The position numbers and the translations under genes are program-made. Positions 25,004 to 38,050 of a stretch of 64,000 bases of DNA are shown piece after piece. Where the stretch lies: the NCBI GenBank assembly GCA_016213775.1, contig JACQZR010000302.1, forward strand, positions 1 to 64,000, written 5' to 3'. How positions within the stretch are numbered: the stretch's first letter is position 1; each line of letters begins with the position of its first letter. Source of the stretch: Acidobacteriota bacterium (GTDB lineage: Bacteria > Acidobacteriota > Terriglobia > Bryobacterales > Bryobacteraceae). A model generated the notes under the pieces. It worked only from the letters and a program-made list of their open reading frames with translations. It searched no databases and was not told the DNA's origin.

Positions 25004-25660
25004 TCAGTTGCCCGGGGCGAAGCAGTAGAAGAGTCCCGCGCCACCCGTGCCCACGAGGTTCGCCTGGCTGCAACCGCGCGAAGCGTGTGTCGAGTTCCAG
25101 GAGATGCCACCACCGTTGCGGTCGTGATGGCCGAGTTGCACGGTACCTTCCCCGCCACTCGTCCAGTTCTTGCAGGTGTGATCCGCGGAGTCTGTGTAGG
25201 CGCGGCCGTCAGGCTGCGAGCCGGTGAGGATGTCGTGCATGTTGGGCTTGTCACCGACCCCGTTCACAAGCTCCCCCTTCTCGGTGATGGCGTTGTTCTT
25301 CGTAATTTTGTTGCCGAGGCGGGCGAGCTCGAGGCTATCGCCGTGCAGCTCGGCGAGGTCTTTGGCAACCATCGCACCCTTGGCGTTGTGCCACGGGCCG
25401 TTGCCGATACGGTCGCGGGCGTTGACAGCGGGTTTGCCATCGGCGGCCTGCGTGCTGAGGTAGGCGCGCCATGTCTTGTTTCCCGCACCGGCGGCGGCGG
25501 CGAGTTTCTGGCAATGTGCGTCCGCGCCGGCGAGTCCGCCGAGATTGGCGCCGTTGCCAACGCCGACGCTGGTGAGGAAGAAGGTCATTGCGGGCCTTTC
25601 CTGTTTCTGAGCCTGACCGAACAAGCTCGTCGCGGCGAAAACGAATAAAAGGATCTTCAT
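25004..25660 (-). CDS. Secreted lectin-like (DUF1554 / C-type lectin fold-like) protein
   Basis: The 218-residue product has a signal peptide (MKILLFVFAATSLFGQAQ). The mature part (TFFLTSVGVGNGANLGGLAG, HCQKLAAAAGAGNKTWRAYL, DKPNMHDILTGSQPDGRAY, CKNWTSGGEG, SRGCSQANLVGTGGAGLFYC) has the four conserved cysteines and the layout of small secreted lectin-like proteins with 'LGGLxGAD..C...A' openings. ATG 25660 is preferred, as the upstream extension overlaps the TopIII-RecQ gene. Carbohydrate or surface binding is likely but not demonstrated. Confidence 0.7.
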   Translation of the reverse strand: MKILLFVFAATSLFGQAQKQERPAMTFFLTSVGVGNGANLGGLAGADAHCQKLAAAAGAGNKTWRAYLSTQAADGKPAVNARDRIGNGPWHNAKGAMVAKDLAELHGDSLELARLGNKITKNNAITEKGELVNGVGDKPNMHDILTGSQPDGRAYTDSADHTCKNWTSGGEGTVQLGHHDRNGGGISWNSTHASRGCSQANLVGTGGAGLFYCFAPGN

Positions 25661-25691
25661 AGCTTGTAGATTGTATAACGTTCCGCGGGCC

Positions 25692-29777
<4,086 letters not shown>

Positions 29778-30330
29778 GGGGCGAAGTTTTAGTGTAGCGA
29801 GGGAGAGTGGCGGAGGTCAGCAGTAGTTGCGGACGAGTTCACGGAAGGTCTCCATTTCGGCGGGAGTTGGGAAGGCACGCTCACCGCCTGCCACGGGGCA
29901 GATAGACGAGGAATCGGGAGGCGGTTTCCCGCACGCTCTGGACGAGGCACCACCGCAAAGCCCAGACAGAGCTTCGGCTCCTCACCATCAAGGACTCGCG
30001 ATCAACCATGAACGTGGAAGCTTCCTTGTACAGCGGTTGTGCTTTCATCGGTCTCCGCGCGTTGGTGTCGAAAGCAGCAGGACGACCGCGAGGGCGGCGG
30101 CAGGCCAAAAGCGGTGCATGGAATGTGCGGTATTGAAAGCGCGCCAAATCGGACATGGTCAGCGTGTACTTGAGTTGAAGCTCAACATGTTGATGATAAA
30201 CCAGGAATTGGCGAACTAATGCCACTAATTCCATGAGTCAGTATTTCCCGTTTGATGTGTTTGTCAGTTATGCCGCGTGCTAGGCTTGGGGCGCCAACTC
30301 CGTCCGTGTCTCACAGTAGCGGGGCACCCC
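29778..30330. other. Gene-poor interval with a possible decayed C-terminal remnant
   Basis: No intact gene is supported. On the minus strand a frame ending with TGA at 29817-29819 reads GGERAFPTPAEMETFRELVR and looks like a genuine protein C-terminus, but upstream it has no start and the other frames are implausible. It may be the tail of a lost gene. A 117-codon open frame at 29881-30234 shows no protein-like features. Confidence 0.35.
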
Positions 30331-30378
30331 ACTGATCCGAGTGCATCCGAGTTGATCCCAGTTTATCCGTGACCCCTA
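30331..30378. repeat. Dispersed repeat, copy 1 (GATCCGAGTT-type units)
   Basis: Units such as TGATCCGAGT, GCATCCGAGT, TGATCCCAGT and TTATCCGTGACC follow each other. The reverse complement closely matches 62211-62263 (both read TAGGGGTCACGGAT then AA.T.GGAT.AACTC). The sequence CGACTTCAGTATTGG further on (about 30447) also has a counterpart after the second copy. No coding content. Confidence 0.6.
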
Positions 30379-30659
30379 ACGTCAGGCCCGAGCCAAGGAC
30401 CCCGGCCTACGACACGAATCCTACGCCTCGATGCTATGAACTCGACTTCAGTATTGGCTCTTCTGGAAGGTACCCCCACGCTTCTGAGATTGGCCGCTTG
30501 ACGGTCACAAACAAAGACGATTTATTTCACCCTGAAATCAACAATCGGCGCGCGAAGCTCGGTCCCGCCCATCCGCGTGCATACCAAAACGGAATCGAAA
30601 TGAGTTCCCGACGCATGTATAATCATCTCCAGCCAAATCCAGACTCAGGGGGTACCCAC

Positions 30660-33600
30660 ATGACCCGTCTCCTCGCTTTATTCATCGCTCTCACCGCCGC
30701 CCACGCGCAGGACGCTCGTGGCCGCATCACCGGCCGCATCCAGGACCCCAGCGGTGCACCCGTCCCGCGTGCCGCCGTCGAAGCCATGCAGACCGAAACA
30801 CGCGTCCGCATCACCGCTACCACCAACGACGCCGGTGTCTACGAACTCCTCTACCTCGCCCCGGGCGCATACGCCATTACCGTCACCGCGCAAGGCTTCG
30901 AGACCATCAAACAATCCGGCGTCGAAGTCCGCATGGCCGACCGTCTCCAACAGGACTTCACCCTCACCGTTGGCCAAGTCTCCGAATCCGTTCAGGTCTC
31001 GGCCCGCGTCTCCCTCATCGACACCGCTTCCGCCAGTCTTGGCCAAGTCACCGACACACGCCGCATCGTCGACCTTCCGCTTCCCGCCGGCAATAGTCAA
31101 ACCCTCGCCCAGTACGCCCCCGGCGTCATCAACATGGCCGCACCCAATCATCCCAGCCTTGGCACCGGCGCAGTGGATGTGCTCTCCAACATTGCCGTCA
31201 ACGGCGCGCGCACCTACAACGTCGAGTTCACCATTGACGGCGCACCCAGTATGTGGGGCCGCAACGCCGCCTATTCGCCGCCTACCGAAATGGTGGCCGA
31301 AGTGAAAGTGCAAACCGCAACCTACGACGCCACTGTCGGCCGCGTCCCCGGCGGTAACGTCAACATGGTACTCAAGACCGGCACCAATCAACTCCACTGG
31401 GTGGCGCAGTTCTTCCACACCAATCAACACCTCTGGGCGCTCTCGCTCTTCTCGCGCCAGTTCCTCTACAATCCCGCCACCGGCCCGCTCACCGAGGCCA
31501 AACGTGCGCAGGTCAATCCGCTCACCATCCTCAACCGTTGGAGCGGCACCGCCAGCGGCCCCGTCGTCCTCCCCAAACTCTACGACGGCCGCAACCGCAC
31601 CTTCTGGACCTTCTCTTACGAGGGGATCTACCGCACCCAATCCACTCTCGGAGGACTGTCCACCATGCCCACCCTTGCGCAGCGCAAAGGAGACTTCTCG
31701 GCGCTCCTCCCACTCGGCGCTGTCTACCAGATCTACGACCCTCTCACCACCACCGCGGCCGCCGGCGGACGCTTCGCCCGCACTCCGTTCCCCGGAAACA
31801 TTCTTCCCTCCGCGCGTTTGGACAAGACTGCGCAGAATCTGCTCCAGTTCTATCCCGAGCCCAACCTCGCTGGACTCCCCAATGGCACCAACAACTACCA
31901 GACCCAATCTTCCAACATCAATCGCCAGGTGAGCCTCGTCAGCAAAGTGGATCACAACTTCAGCGACCGTCATCGCATGTTCGTGCGCTGGAATCACGGC
32001 AGCCAGCTCTTCATCAGCAACGGCATCGTCAAGGACAACAAGACCAACGTCACTGACCGCTGGCGTCGCAGCCAGGCGGCCGTCTTCGATGACGTGTACG
32101 TCCTCTCCGCATCGCTCGTCAACAACTTCCGCATGGGCTTCACGCGCTTCAGCCAGGCAAGCACTCCCGAAATGCTCGGCTTCGACCTCGTTGGTGCAGG
32201 CTACTCCCCAGCGCTCTCCGCCGCCATCGATCCCAAGGCCCGCCAGTTCCCAACCCTCGCCGTTGCCGGCTATCAGTCGATTGGCGGTGCAGCCAACAAC
32301 GAGGATACGACCACCTACCTCACCGCATCGAACGATGTCTCCTGGACCCGTGGCACAACTATGTTCCGCTTCGGCGGCGAGTACCGCGTCTACCGCAACA
32401 ACCAGTATCAGTTGTTGCCGATGAACCCCAGCCTTACGTTCAATTCGCGTTGGACCAACGGTCCTCTCGACACCGCCGCCGCCGCGCCCACGGGCCAGGG
32501 CATGGCTTCCTTCCTCCTCGGCATTCCCTCGCAAGGTTCCGTGAGCCAGAACGATTCCTATGCCGACCAGTCGATGAACTACGCGCTCTACTTTCAATCC
32601 GACTGGCGCATCAGCAGGACGCTCACGGTGAACGCCGGCCTCCGCTATGACTACGACTCTCCGATGACGGAGCGCTTCAACCGTTCGGTGCGCAACTTCG
32701 ATGCCACCACCGCCAACCCAATCGCCTCCGCGGCCATCGCCGCCTACACGCGAAACCCGATCCCCGAAATTCCCGCGTCCCAATTCCGCGTCAACGGCGG
32801 ACTCACGTTCGCAGGCATTGGCGGGCTCCCGCGTGAGATCTGGGAAGCCTCGCGATGGAACTTCGCGCCTCGCATCGGCATCGCATGGCAAGCGCGCCCC
32901 GGCACAGTCATTCGCACCGGCTATGGCATCTTCTACGTCCCGCAAGGCGTCGATCGCCAGGCTGTCAATCAAACCGGCTTCACCGCTGCCACCGCGCTCA
33001 ATCCTTCACTGGACAACGGCCTCACCTACATCGCTTCGCTCTCCAACCCGTTCCCTTCCGGCTTCGTGCCCTCGCTCGGATCAAGCCTTGGACTGCGTAC
33101 CGGACTAGGCCAGGGCGTCAGCGTCTTCCTACCGGAACTCAAGGCCGGCTATCTCCAGCGCTGGAGCTTCGGCCTCCAGCATCAGTTGCCGAAGCGCATC
33201 TTCGTCGACGTCTCTTACGTCGCCAGCCGCGGCACCAGGCTCGATTCCTCGCGCCAGTACAACGCCATACCCGAACAGTATCTTTCCAAATCGCCGGTGC
33301 GTGACACCGCCACCATCAACTACCTCGCTGCGCAAGTGGCGAATCCCTTCTACCCGCTGCTGCCCTCCACCGGACTCGCCGGAACCACCGTCGCCCGCTC
33401 GCAGTTGCTGCGTCCCTACCCGCATTTCACCGGCGTTTCCGCCAACGAGCCGAACGGCTACTCCTGGTATCACTCCATGCAGGTCCTCACCGAGCGCCGC
33501 TTCCAAAACGGCTTCACGGCGCAGTTCAACTGGGTCTGGTCGAAATTCATGGAAGCCACTGCCTTCCGCAACGGCAGCGACCCGCGGCCGGAAAAGCTGA

Positions 33601-34142
33601 TCTCCGATCTCGACCGTACTCACGTCGTGCATTTCAGCGGGATCTACGAGGTCCCCTTCGGTCGCGGCAAACCGCTCTTCAACGGCAACACGCCCGTAGT
33701 CAGACACATCGCCGGAGGCTGGCAGGGCTCTGCGTCGTGGCAGCGCCACACCGGCGCGCCCATTGGCTTCGGCAACGCTCTACTCACCGGCTCGCTGCAG
33801 GACATCCCTCTCGGCGACGCCAAAACCATCGCGCGCTGGTTCAATATCAACGCCTTCAACCGCAACGCCGCTGACCAGCTCGCCTCCAACCTGGTTGGCC
33901 TCTCCACCCGCTTCTCCGGCGTACGCGCACCCGCCGTCGACGTCTGGAACATGTCCGGCATGAAACGTTTTACACTCCCCGAGAAGATGCGCATGGAATT
34001 CCGCGCCGAATTCCTCAACGCCCTCAATAGAACAAACCTCGCTGCGCCAAATACCAATCCGACGAATCTCGCTTTCGGGAGCATCACCTCCACCCCCGGA
34101 AGTCAACGCTCCATTGTGTTCGGTATGAAACTGGTGTATTAA
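30660..34142 (+). CDS. Oar-like TonB-dependent outer-membrane receptor with carboxypeptidase-regulatory domain
   Basis: The 1160-residue product starts at ATG 30660 (MTRLLALFIALTAAHAQ, signal peptide; GGGG precedes it). Residues 20-110 form a carboxypeptidase-regulatory-like beta-sandwich (RGRITGRIQDPSGAPVPRAA, YELLYLAPGAYAITVTAQGF). A plug domain follows (LSNIAVNGARTYNVEFTIDG), then a very large beta barrel with many TonB-receptor-type strands, ending RSIVFGMKLVY. This architecture is abundant in acidobacteria and is thought to import oligosaccharides or peptides. The aromatic C-terminal residue fits recognition by the barrel-assembly machinery. An in-frame extension back to 30369 has non-coding composition and is rejected. 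A stem-loop at 34157-34205 may terminate its transcript. Confidence 0.88.
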   Translation: MTRLLALFIALTAAHAQDARGRITGRIQDPSGAPVPRAAVEAMQTETRVRITATTNDAGVYELLYLAPGAYAITVTAQGFETIKQSGVEVRMADRLQQDFTLTVGQVSESVQVSARVSLIDTASASLGQVTDTRRIVDLPLPAGNSQTLAQYAPGVINMAAPNHPSLGTGAVDVLSNIAVNGARTYNVEFTIDGAPSMWGRNAAYSPPTEMVAEVKVQTATYDATVGRVPGGNVNMVLKTGTNQLHWVAQFFHTNQHLWALSLFSRQFLYNPATGPLTEAKRAQVNPLTILNRWSGTASGPVVLPKLYDGRNRTFWTFSYEGIYRTQSTLGGLSTMPTLAQRKGDFSALLPLGAVYQIYDPLTTTAAAGGRFARTPFPGNILPSARLDKTAQNLLQFYPEPNLAGLPNGTNNYQTQSSNINRQVSLVSKVDHNFSDRHRMFVRWNHGSQLFISNGIVKDNKTNVTDRWRRSQAAVFDDVYVLSASLVNNFRMGFTRFSQASTPEMLGFDLVGAGYSPALSAAIDPKARQFPTLAVAGYQSIGGAANNEDTTTYLTASNDVSWTRGTTMFRFGGEYRVYRNNQYQLLPMNPSLTFNSRWTNGPLDTAAAAPTGQGMASFLLGIPSQGSVSQNDSYADQSMNYALYFQSDWRISRTLTVNAGLRYDYDSPMTERFNRSVRNFDATTANPIASAAIAAYTRNPIPEIPASQFRVNGGLTFAGIGGLPREIWEASRWNFAPRIGIAWQARPGTVIRTGYGIFYVPQGVDRQAVNQTGFTAATALNPSLDNGLTYIASLSNPFPSGFVPSLGSSLGLRTGLGQGVSVFLPELKAGYLQRWSFGLQHQLPKRIFVDVSYVASRGTRLDSSRQYNAIPEQYLSKSPVRDTATINYLAAQVANPFYPLLPSTGLAGTTVARSQLLRPYPHFTGVSANEPNGYSWYHSMQVLTERRFQNGFTAQFNWVWSKFMEATAFRNGSDPRPEKLISDLDRTHVVHFSGIYEVPFGRGKPLFNGNTPVVRHIAGGWQGSASWQRHTGAPIGFGNALLTGSLQDIPLGDAKTIARWFNINAFNRNAADQLASNLVGLSTRFSGVRAPAVDVWNMSGMKRFTLPEKMRMEFRAEFLNALNRTNLAAPNTNPTNLAFGSITSTPGSQRSIVFGMKLVY

Positions 34143-34156
34143 TCGTTGGGTAACTG

Positions 34157-34205
34157 ATTCCGGCCTCGTGAAAAGAGCCGCCAATGTCCTCTTTCCTGCC
34201 GGAAT
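34157..34205. terminator. Nested long stem-loop between the receptor and the conflict operon
   Basis: ATTCCGGC (34157-34164) pairs with GCCGGAAT (34198-34205), and inside it AAAGAG (34172-34177) pairs with CTCTTT (34189-34194). Two stacked perfect stems lie 15 bases after the receptor stop. There is no T-run, so it is either a weak terminator or a structured leader of the downstream operon. Confidence 0.45.
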
Positions 34206-34222
34206 TCCGCTGATAACGGTGA

Positions 34223-34238
34223 GCCATTTCTGAATGGC
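34223..34238. promoter_or_regulatory. Perfect dyad (operator candidate) 27 bp before the conflict operon
   Basis: GCCATT-TCTG-AATGGC is a perfect 6-bp inverted repeat. It lies just upstream of the AGGAG Shine-Dalgarno (34252-34256) and the ATG (34266) of the protease-nuclease gene, where a repressor could block transcription of the operon. Confidence 0.4.
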
Positions 34239-34265
34239 CAGATTTGTCCGTACAGGAGTCAATCA

Positions 34266-36266
34266 ATGGCCGGCGAAGAAGCATTGCATCGCGCCAATCA
34301 GATCCTCGATCAGGATCCGGAGATCCGGGAACAACTGCTGGGCCTCGCCTCAAAGGGAGAGCTCAACATCCCCGGCGTCGACAACACCGTAATCCAACGC
34401 GTCCTCGATCCTCCGCGAACGCGAACCAGTGGTGGTTTTGAAGCATTCGGCATCGCCCCTCGCGAAATGGTGGGAATGAACAGCGGCGTTTTTGAAGCCA
34501 TTGTTCGCAAAGTCGGCCGTCCCCCGTTGCTCGTCAAGGATGGGACGTACGTCAAACCGCCCACAAAGAAACTCGCCAACCAGTTGGAACCGAATCGGTC
34601 GAAAATCAACACCGTGATTGCCGGCACTGGCCGTATCGAGTTCCTCTTCCATCGCATGGACTGGGCCGGAACCGGCTGGATGATCGACAGGAACATCGCC
34701 GTCACAAACCGGCACGTCGCCGAGCTGGTGGCGGAAGCAAACCCTCGAGGTGGATTCCGCTTCCGCGCCTCCGCGGCAGGATTTCCTTTCAAAGCCAGGC
34801 TCGATTACAAAGAGGAATTCGGTGCTGACGGGAGCCAGGAGGCGAACCTGGTTCGAGTGAAATTCCTCTCCGCCAATCCGAATCTTGACATCGCTTTGTT
34901 TGAAGTGGAGGCCGATTTTCCGCTCCCCTCTCCCATCGAACTCGCCGACACCACGGCAGCTAAAAAGGGCCTTCCAATCGGCATCGTCGGCTATCCCGCC
35001 GATGACCCTGACCGCAACGACCCCGACCGGATCCGTCACTACTTCGGCGACATCTTCGATGTGAAACGTTTCGCCCCGGGCGAGATCAGCCAACCTTCCA
35101 GCGGCGGTATCCTCATGCATGACGCCACCACGCTGGGAGGCAATTCCGGCTCGGTGGTCTTCGACCTCAACTCCGGCAAAGCTGTTGGACTTCACTTCGC
35201 CGGCACCTACCTTAAAGGTAACTTCGCGCTCGATGCCCAATCCATCCGCAAGGTACTGCGAGGGCTCAAGACCGTTGTCGCCGGCATCGAAATCCCCAAG
35301 CTCGAAAAGAGGGACAGCACCCACGCCGCCGCGTTTTTCAAAGGCCGCGACGGCTACAGAAAGAACTTCCTCGGCAAGAGCAAAGATCTGGAAGTACCGC
35401 TGCTGGGCCTCGCCGCCTTTGGCAACGACGTCGCCGAAGCAACCGGCGCCGACGGCAAAAAGACGAAGGAGCTTCGCTATCGCCACTTCTCGGTGCAGTA
35501 CTCCAAATCGCGCAAGGTCCCCATTTACACCGCCGTCAACATCGATGGAGCCAAGTCGCGCAAAGTGAAACGCGGTGACGATCAGTGGTTCCAGGATCTG
35601 CGCCTCCCCAGGAACATGCAGTTGGGCGAGAAGGATTATGGCCGTGATGTCGTCGACCGCGGTCACATGGTCCGCCGCGAGGATCCCGTTTGGGGCTCGG
35701 CCGCTGAAGCGCTCGAAGCCAACTTCGATACGTTCCACTACACCAACGCCGCGCCACAACACGCCGACCTCAACCAGCGCGCTAACGCATGGCAGGGCCT
35801 CGAGAATTTTATCCTCGGCAGCTCGCGTACGGAAGGACTCAAGGTCTCCGTGTTCACCGGCCCCGTCCTCCGTGACGACGATCCGAGCGATCCTGATTTC
35901 CCCAACCTCGGCAGGATTCCCAGGGAGTTCTGGAAAGTCGTTGCCGCCATTGACGCCGACACCGGTGAACTCTACGCTTCCGGTTACGTCCTGAGCCAGG
36001 GCAAGATGATTCAAGACTTCACTGAAGCCATCGTCTTCGGCGACTGGAACACGTTCCAGGTGCCCATCTCGACCATCGCCGCAGCCACCAGACTCGATTT
36101 CGGCGTTCTCGCCAAAGTCGATACCATGGCTTCGGCTGAACCTGCTCCGGGCGAAGAGGCCGTCATGCTCGGGCCTAAGCCGATCCTTCTTTCCACCGCG
36201 GAAATGGCATTCCTCGGAGAGCCCGCTCGGCCGAAAGCGAAGCGGAAAGCGGCAGGAGAACCGTAA
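34266..36266 (+). CDS. Trypsin-like protease fused to a NUC1-type DNA/RNA non-specific endonuclease
   Basis: The 666-residue product has no signal peptide. An N-terminal region of about 120 residues precedes a trypsin-like domain with the complete triad: His150 (VTNRHVAE), Asp208 (NLDIALFEVE) and Ser294 (GGNSGSVVFD). A NUC1 (DNA/RNA non-specific endonuclease) domain follows, with DRGHM (His467 in the catalytic DRGH) and the metal-ligand block FHYTNAAPQHADLNQ with NAWQGLENFIL. NUC1 enzymes cut DNA and RNA with magnesium. The gene starts the operon; 26 bases separate it from the EAD1-protease gene. In this setting a nuclease toxin under proteolytic control is a reasonable inference. The C-terminal 50 residues are basic and look disordered. 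Confidence 0.86.
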   Translation: MAGEEALHRANQILDQDPEIREQLLGLASKGELNIPGVDNTVIQRVLDPPRTRTSGGFEAFGIAPREMVGMNSGVFEAIVRKVGRPPLLVKDGTYVKPPTKKLANQLEPNRSKINTVIAGTGRIEFLFHRMDWAGTGWMIDRNIAVTNRHVAELVAEANPRGGFRFRASAAGFPFKARLDYKEEFGADGSQEANLVRVKFLSANPNLDIALFEVEADFPLPSPIELADTTAAKKGLPIGIVGYPADDPDRNDPDRIRHYFGDIFDVKRFAPGEISQPSSGGILMHDATTLGGNSGSVVFDLNSGKAVGLHFAGTYLKGNFALDAQSIRKVLRGLKTVVAGIEIPKLEKRDSTHAAAFFKGRDGYRKNFLGKSKDLEVPLLGLAAFGNDVAEATGADGKKTKELRYRHFSVQYSKSRKVPIYTAVNIDGAKSRKVKRGDDQWFQDLRLPRNMQLGEKDYGRDVVDRGHMVRREDPVWGSAAEALEANFDTFHYTNAAPQHADLNQRANAWQGLENFILGSSRTEGLKVSVFTGPVLRDDDPSDPDFPNLGRIPREFWKVVAAIDADTGELYASGYVLSQGKMIQDFTEAIVFGDWNTFQVPISTIAAATRLDFGVLAKVDTMASAEPAPGEEAVMLGPKPILLSTAEMAFLGEPARPKAKRKAAGEP

Positions 36267-36292
36267 CCCAAAGGCAACCACGGTGAGCTTCC

Positions 36293-38050
36293 ATGCAACT
36301 GACAGGTAAACAGGCCAAGGCGCTCTGCGAGGCAATGCTGGAGGCCTTCCCCAGCTACGCCGCGCTAAAGGGAATGGTCCGTTTTGAGTTGGACGCGAAG
36401 CTCGCCGTGATTGCCGGCGAAGGAAAACTGGATGACGTGGTCTTGAATCTGGTGGAATGGGCCGAAGCGCAGGACCGCGTGGACGACCTGCTGGCCGGCG
36501 CCATCACTGGCAATGCGGCCAACAAACGTTTGAAACAGGTGGCGTTCGAAGTGATTCATACGTCGCCCACTCCGGCCAAGCCCGAAGGCCGCTTCGAAGC
36601 CAAGGTCCTCAAGCAGGTGCTGACGCTACCGTTCGAGGAGTCCCGCGCTCTCCAGGACGCCTGCGCCCGCGCCGTCGGCCGTTTCGAGATCCCGCTCGGC
36701 AATCCGCGCGTCGGTGGCACCGCCTTCCTCATCGGAAAGGACTTGGTGCTTACCAACCGCCACGTCGTGGACTTCATGGCGGAGTTGGGCAATCAGCCCA
36801 CGGATTGCGGAGTTCGCTTCGACTATCGCAGCGAAGACGCCGAGGGGCAGCCCTTCCGCCTGGCGGCCGATTGGGAGCACGCCAGCAGCCCCAAGGAGAA
36901 CCTCGATTACGCGGTGGTTCGTCTGCAAGGTAGCCCGGCCGTAGCGCCCATCTCCTTCCACGACGATGCCTTCACTCCCGGCGATATCGAGTACATCCTT
37001 CACCATCCCAACGCCGAGCCTCTCGCCATCACGCCCGGCGAGATCCTGCGTACCGAAGCCGGCCGCGTCGTTTACTCGGTCAACACCGAGTGCGGGTCTT
37101 CCGGCTCGCCCGTGTTCACCACAGGATGGAAAGCAGTCGCGCTCCATCACTTCGGGGACGACAGCGGCAATGTCGGCATTCCGCTCATCACCATCCGCCA
37201 CGATCTCGAGGCGAAAGGCAAGTGGATCGACGCCCCAGCGGCAGCCTTACCAATCGTGCCGCCCGTCATCTCCGCAGCCGCACCAGCAAGGCCCGGCAAT
37301 GCGGTCCGCGTGCAAAACCTCAAGCGCATCCACGCCTGGCTGCACACCCGTCAACTCGAATTGCTGAACCAGTTGCGCCCGCTCTACCTGCGGTTCCCCA
37401 AAGGCTCGAGCGTGACCGAACTCACCGTTCATGCGAACACTCTCGGCCGCGAGCTGTTCACTTTTGCGGAGCTGTGCAAGCTGCCGCAGGCCAAAGTGCT
37501 CTATCTCAACATGGAGGCCGATCTCAAAGAGGTCCACCTGTCGCTCGAAACCGCGATTCAGGAAAAGCGCCGTCCCGATCTGCTGAAGGCCATCAAGCAA
37601 CTGGAGCGCGTCCTCGGCCAGACCATGCCCGCCGTCGATGGCGCAATCATGTCAGCACTCGACGATCTCAACCCCAACGAAGACGATCCCATCCGCCACT
37701 ACAGCAAGGTTCACCACCGCTATCAGTCCATCGACGCCGACCTCCGTCTTTCCTCGCAATTCCTCGACTCGGCGCCGTTCGAGGACGTAACAATACAGCT
37801 TGGGCATCTTATCCGCCAGCTCGAGGACGCCCGTGACGAAACGCCCTCCGGCGACGGCCGTCTCGACATGTGGAAAGACCATCTGACCAAGGCCATCGAC
37901 CGCTTGAAGCAGGAGATGACTCGCGAGGATCGCCGCCGCATGACCGAACAGTTTGTCGCTGTCGTGCACCTTGCCAACGAGCGGTTCAACGGCGCGGACC
38001 AGAACCTGCTCACAACCATCGGTGGTGCAATTCCAGGAGGTATCCAATGA
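36293..38050 (+). CDS. EAD1-like effector-associated domain fused to a trypsin-like protease and helical tail
   Basis: The 585-residue product opens with an all-helical module (about 1-90: MQLTGKQAKALCEAMLEAFP, then LDDVVLNLVEWAEAQDRVDD) that matches effector-associated domain 1 (EAD1), a death-fold-like adaptor described in bacterial conflict systems. A trypsin-like domain follows with His157 (LTNRHVVDF), Asp205 (NLDYAVVRLQG) and Ser270 (ECGSSGSPVF). The rest (about 310-585) is helical and charged and may be an interaction surface. Its stop overlaps the start of the STAND gene (ATGA). EAD1 domains normally bind EADs on partner proteins, linking a sensor NTPase to an effector protease. Confidence 0.85.
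   Translation: MQLTGKQAKALCEAMLEAFPSYAALKGMVRFELDAKLAVIAGEGKLDDVVLNLVEWAEAQDRVDDLLAGAITGNAANKRLKQVAFEVIHTSPTPAKPEGRFEAKVLKQVLTLPFEESRALQDACARAVGRFEIPLGNPRVGGTAFLIGKDLVLTNRHVVDFMAELGNQPTDCGVRFDYRSEDAEGQPFRLAADWEHASSPKENLDYAVVRLQGSPAVAPISFHDDAFTPGDIEYILHHPNAEPLAITPGEILRTEAGRVVYSVNTECGSSGSPVFTTGWKAVALHHFGDDSGNVGIPLITIRHDLEAKGKWIDAPAAALPIVPPVISAAAPARPGNAVRVQNLKRIHAWLHTRQLELLNQLRPLYLRFPKGSSVTELTVHANTLGRELFTFAELCKLPQAKVLYLNMEADLKEVHLSLETAIQEKRRPDLLKAIKQLERVLGQTMPAVDGAIMSALDDLNPNEDDPIRHYSKVHHRYQSIDADLRLSSQFLDSAPFEDVTIQLGHLIRQLEDARDETPSGDGRLDMWKDHLTKAIDRLKQEMTREDRRRMTEQFVAVVHLANERFNGADQNLLTTIGGAIPGGIQ

Noticed and set aside
29881-30234. 117-codon minus-strand frame before the receptor gene
   Set aside because: Biased Arg/Ser composition, no Shine-Dalgarno and no domain; treated as non-coding.
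30678-32972. 764-codon open frame on the minus strand opposite the Oar-like receptor
   Set aside because: It is an antisense shadow of a GC-rich gene: composition is Gly/Val/Glu-rich without domains, and the plus-strand frame has signal peptide, plug and barrel.
34350-36335. 661-codon antisense open frame across the protease-nuclease gene
   Set aside because: The plus frame carries two complete catalytic sites; the antisense frame has no motif and no ribosome site.
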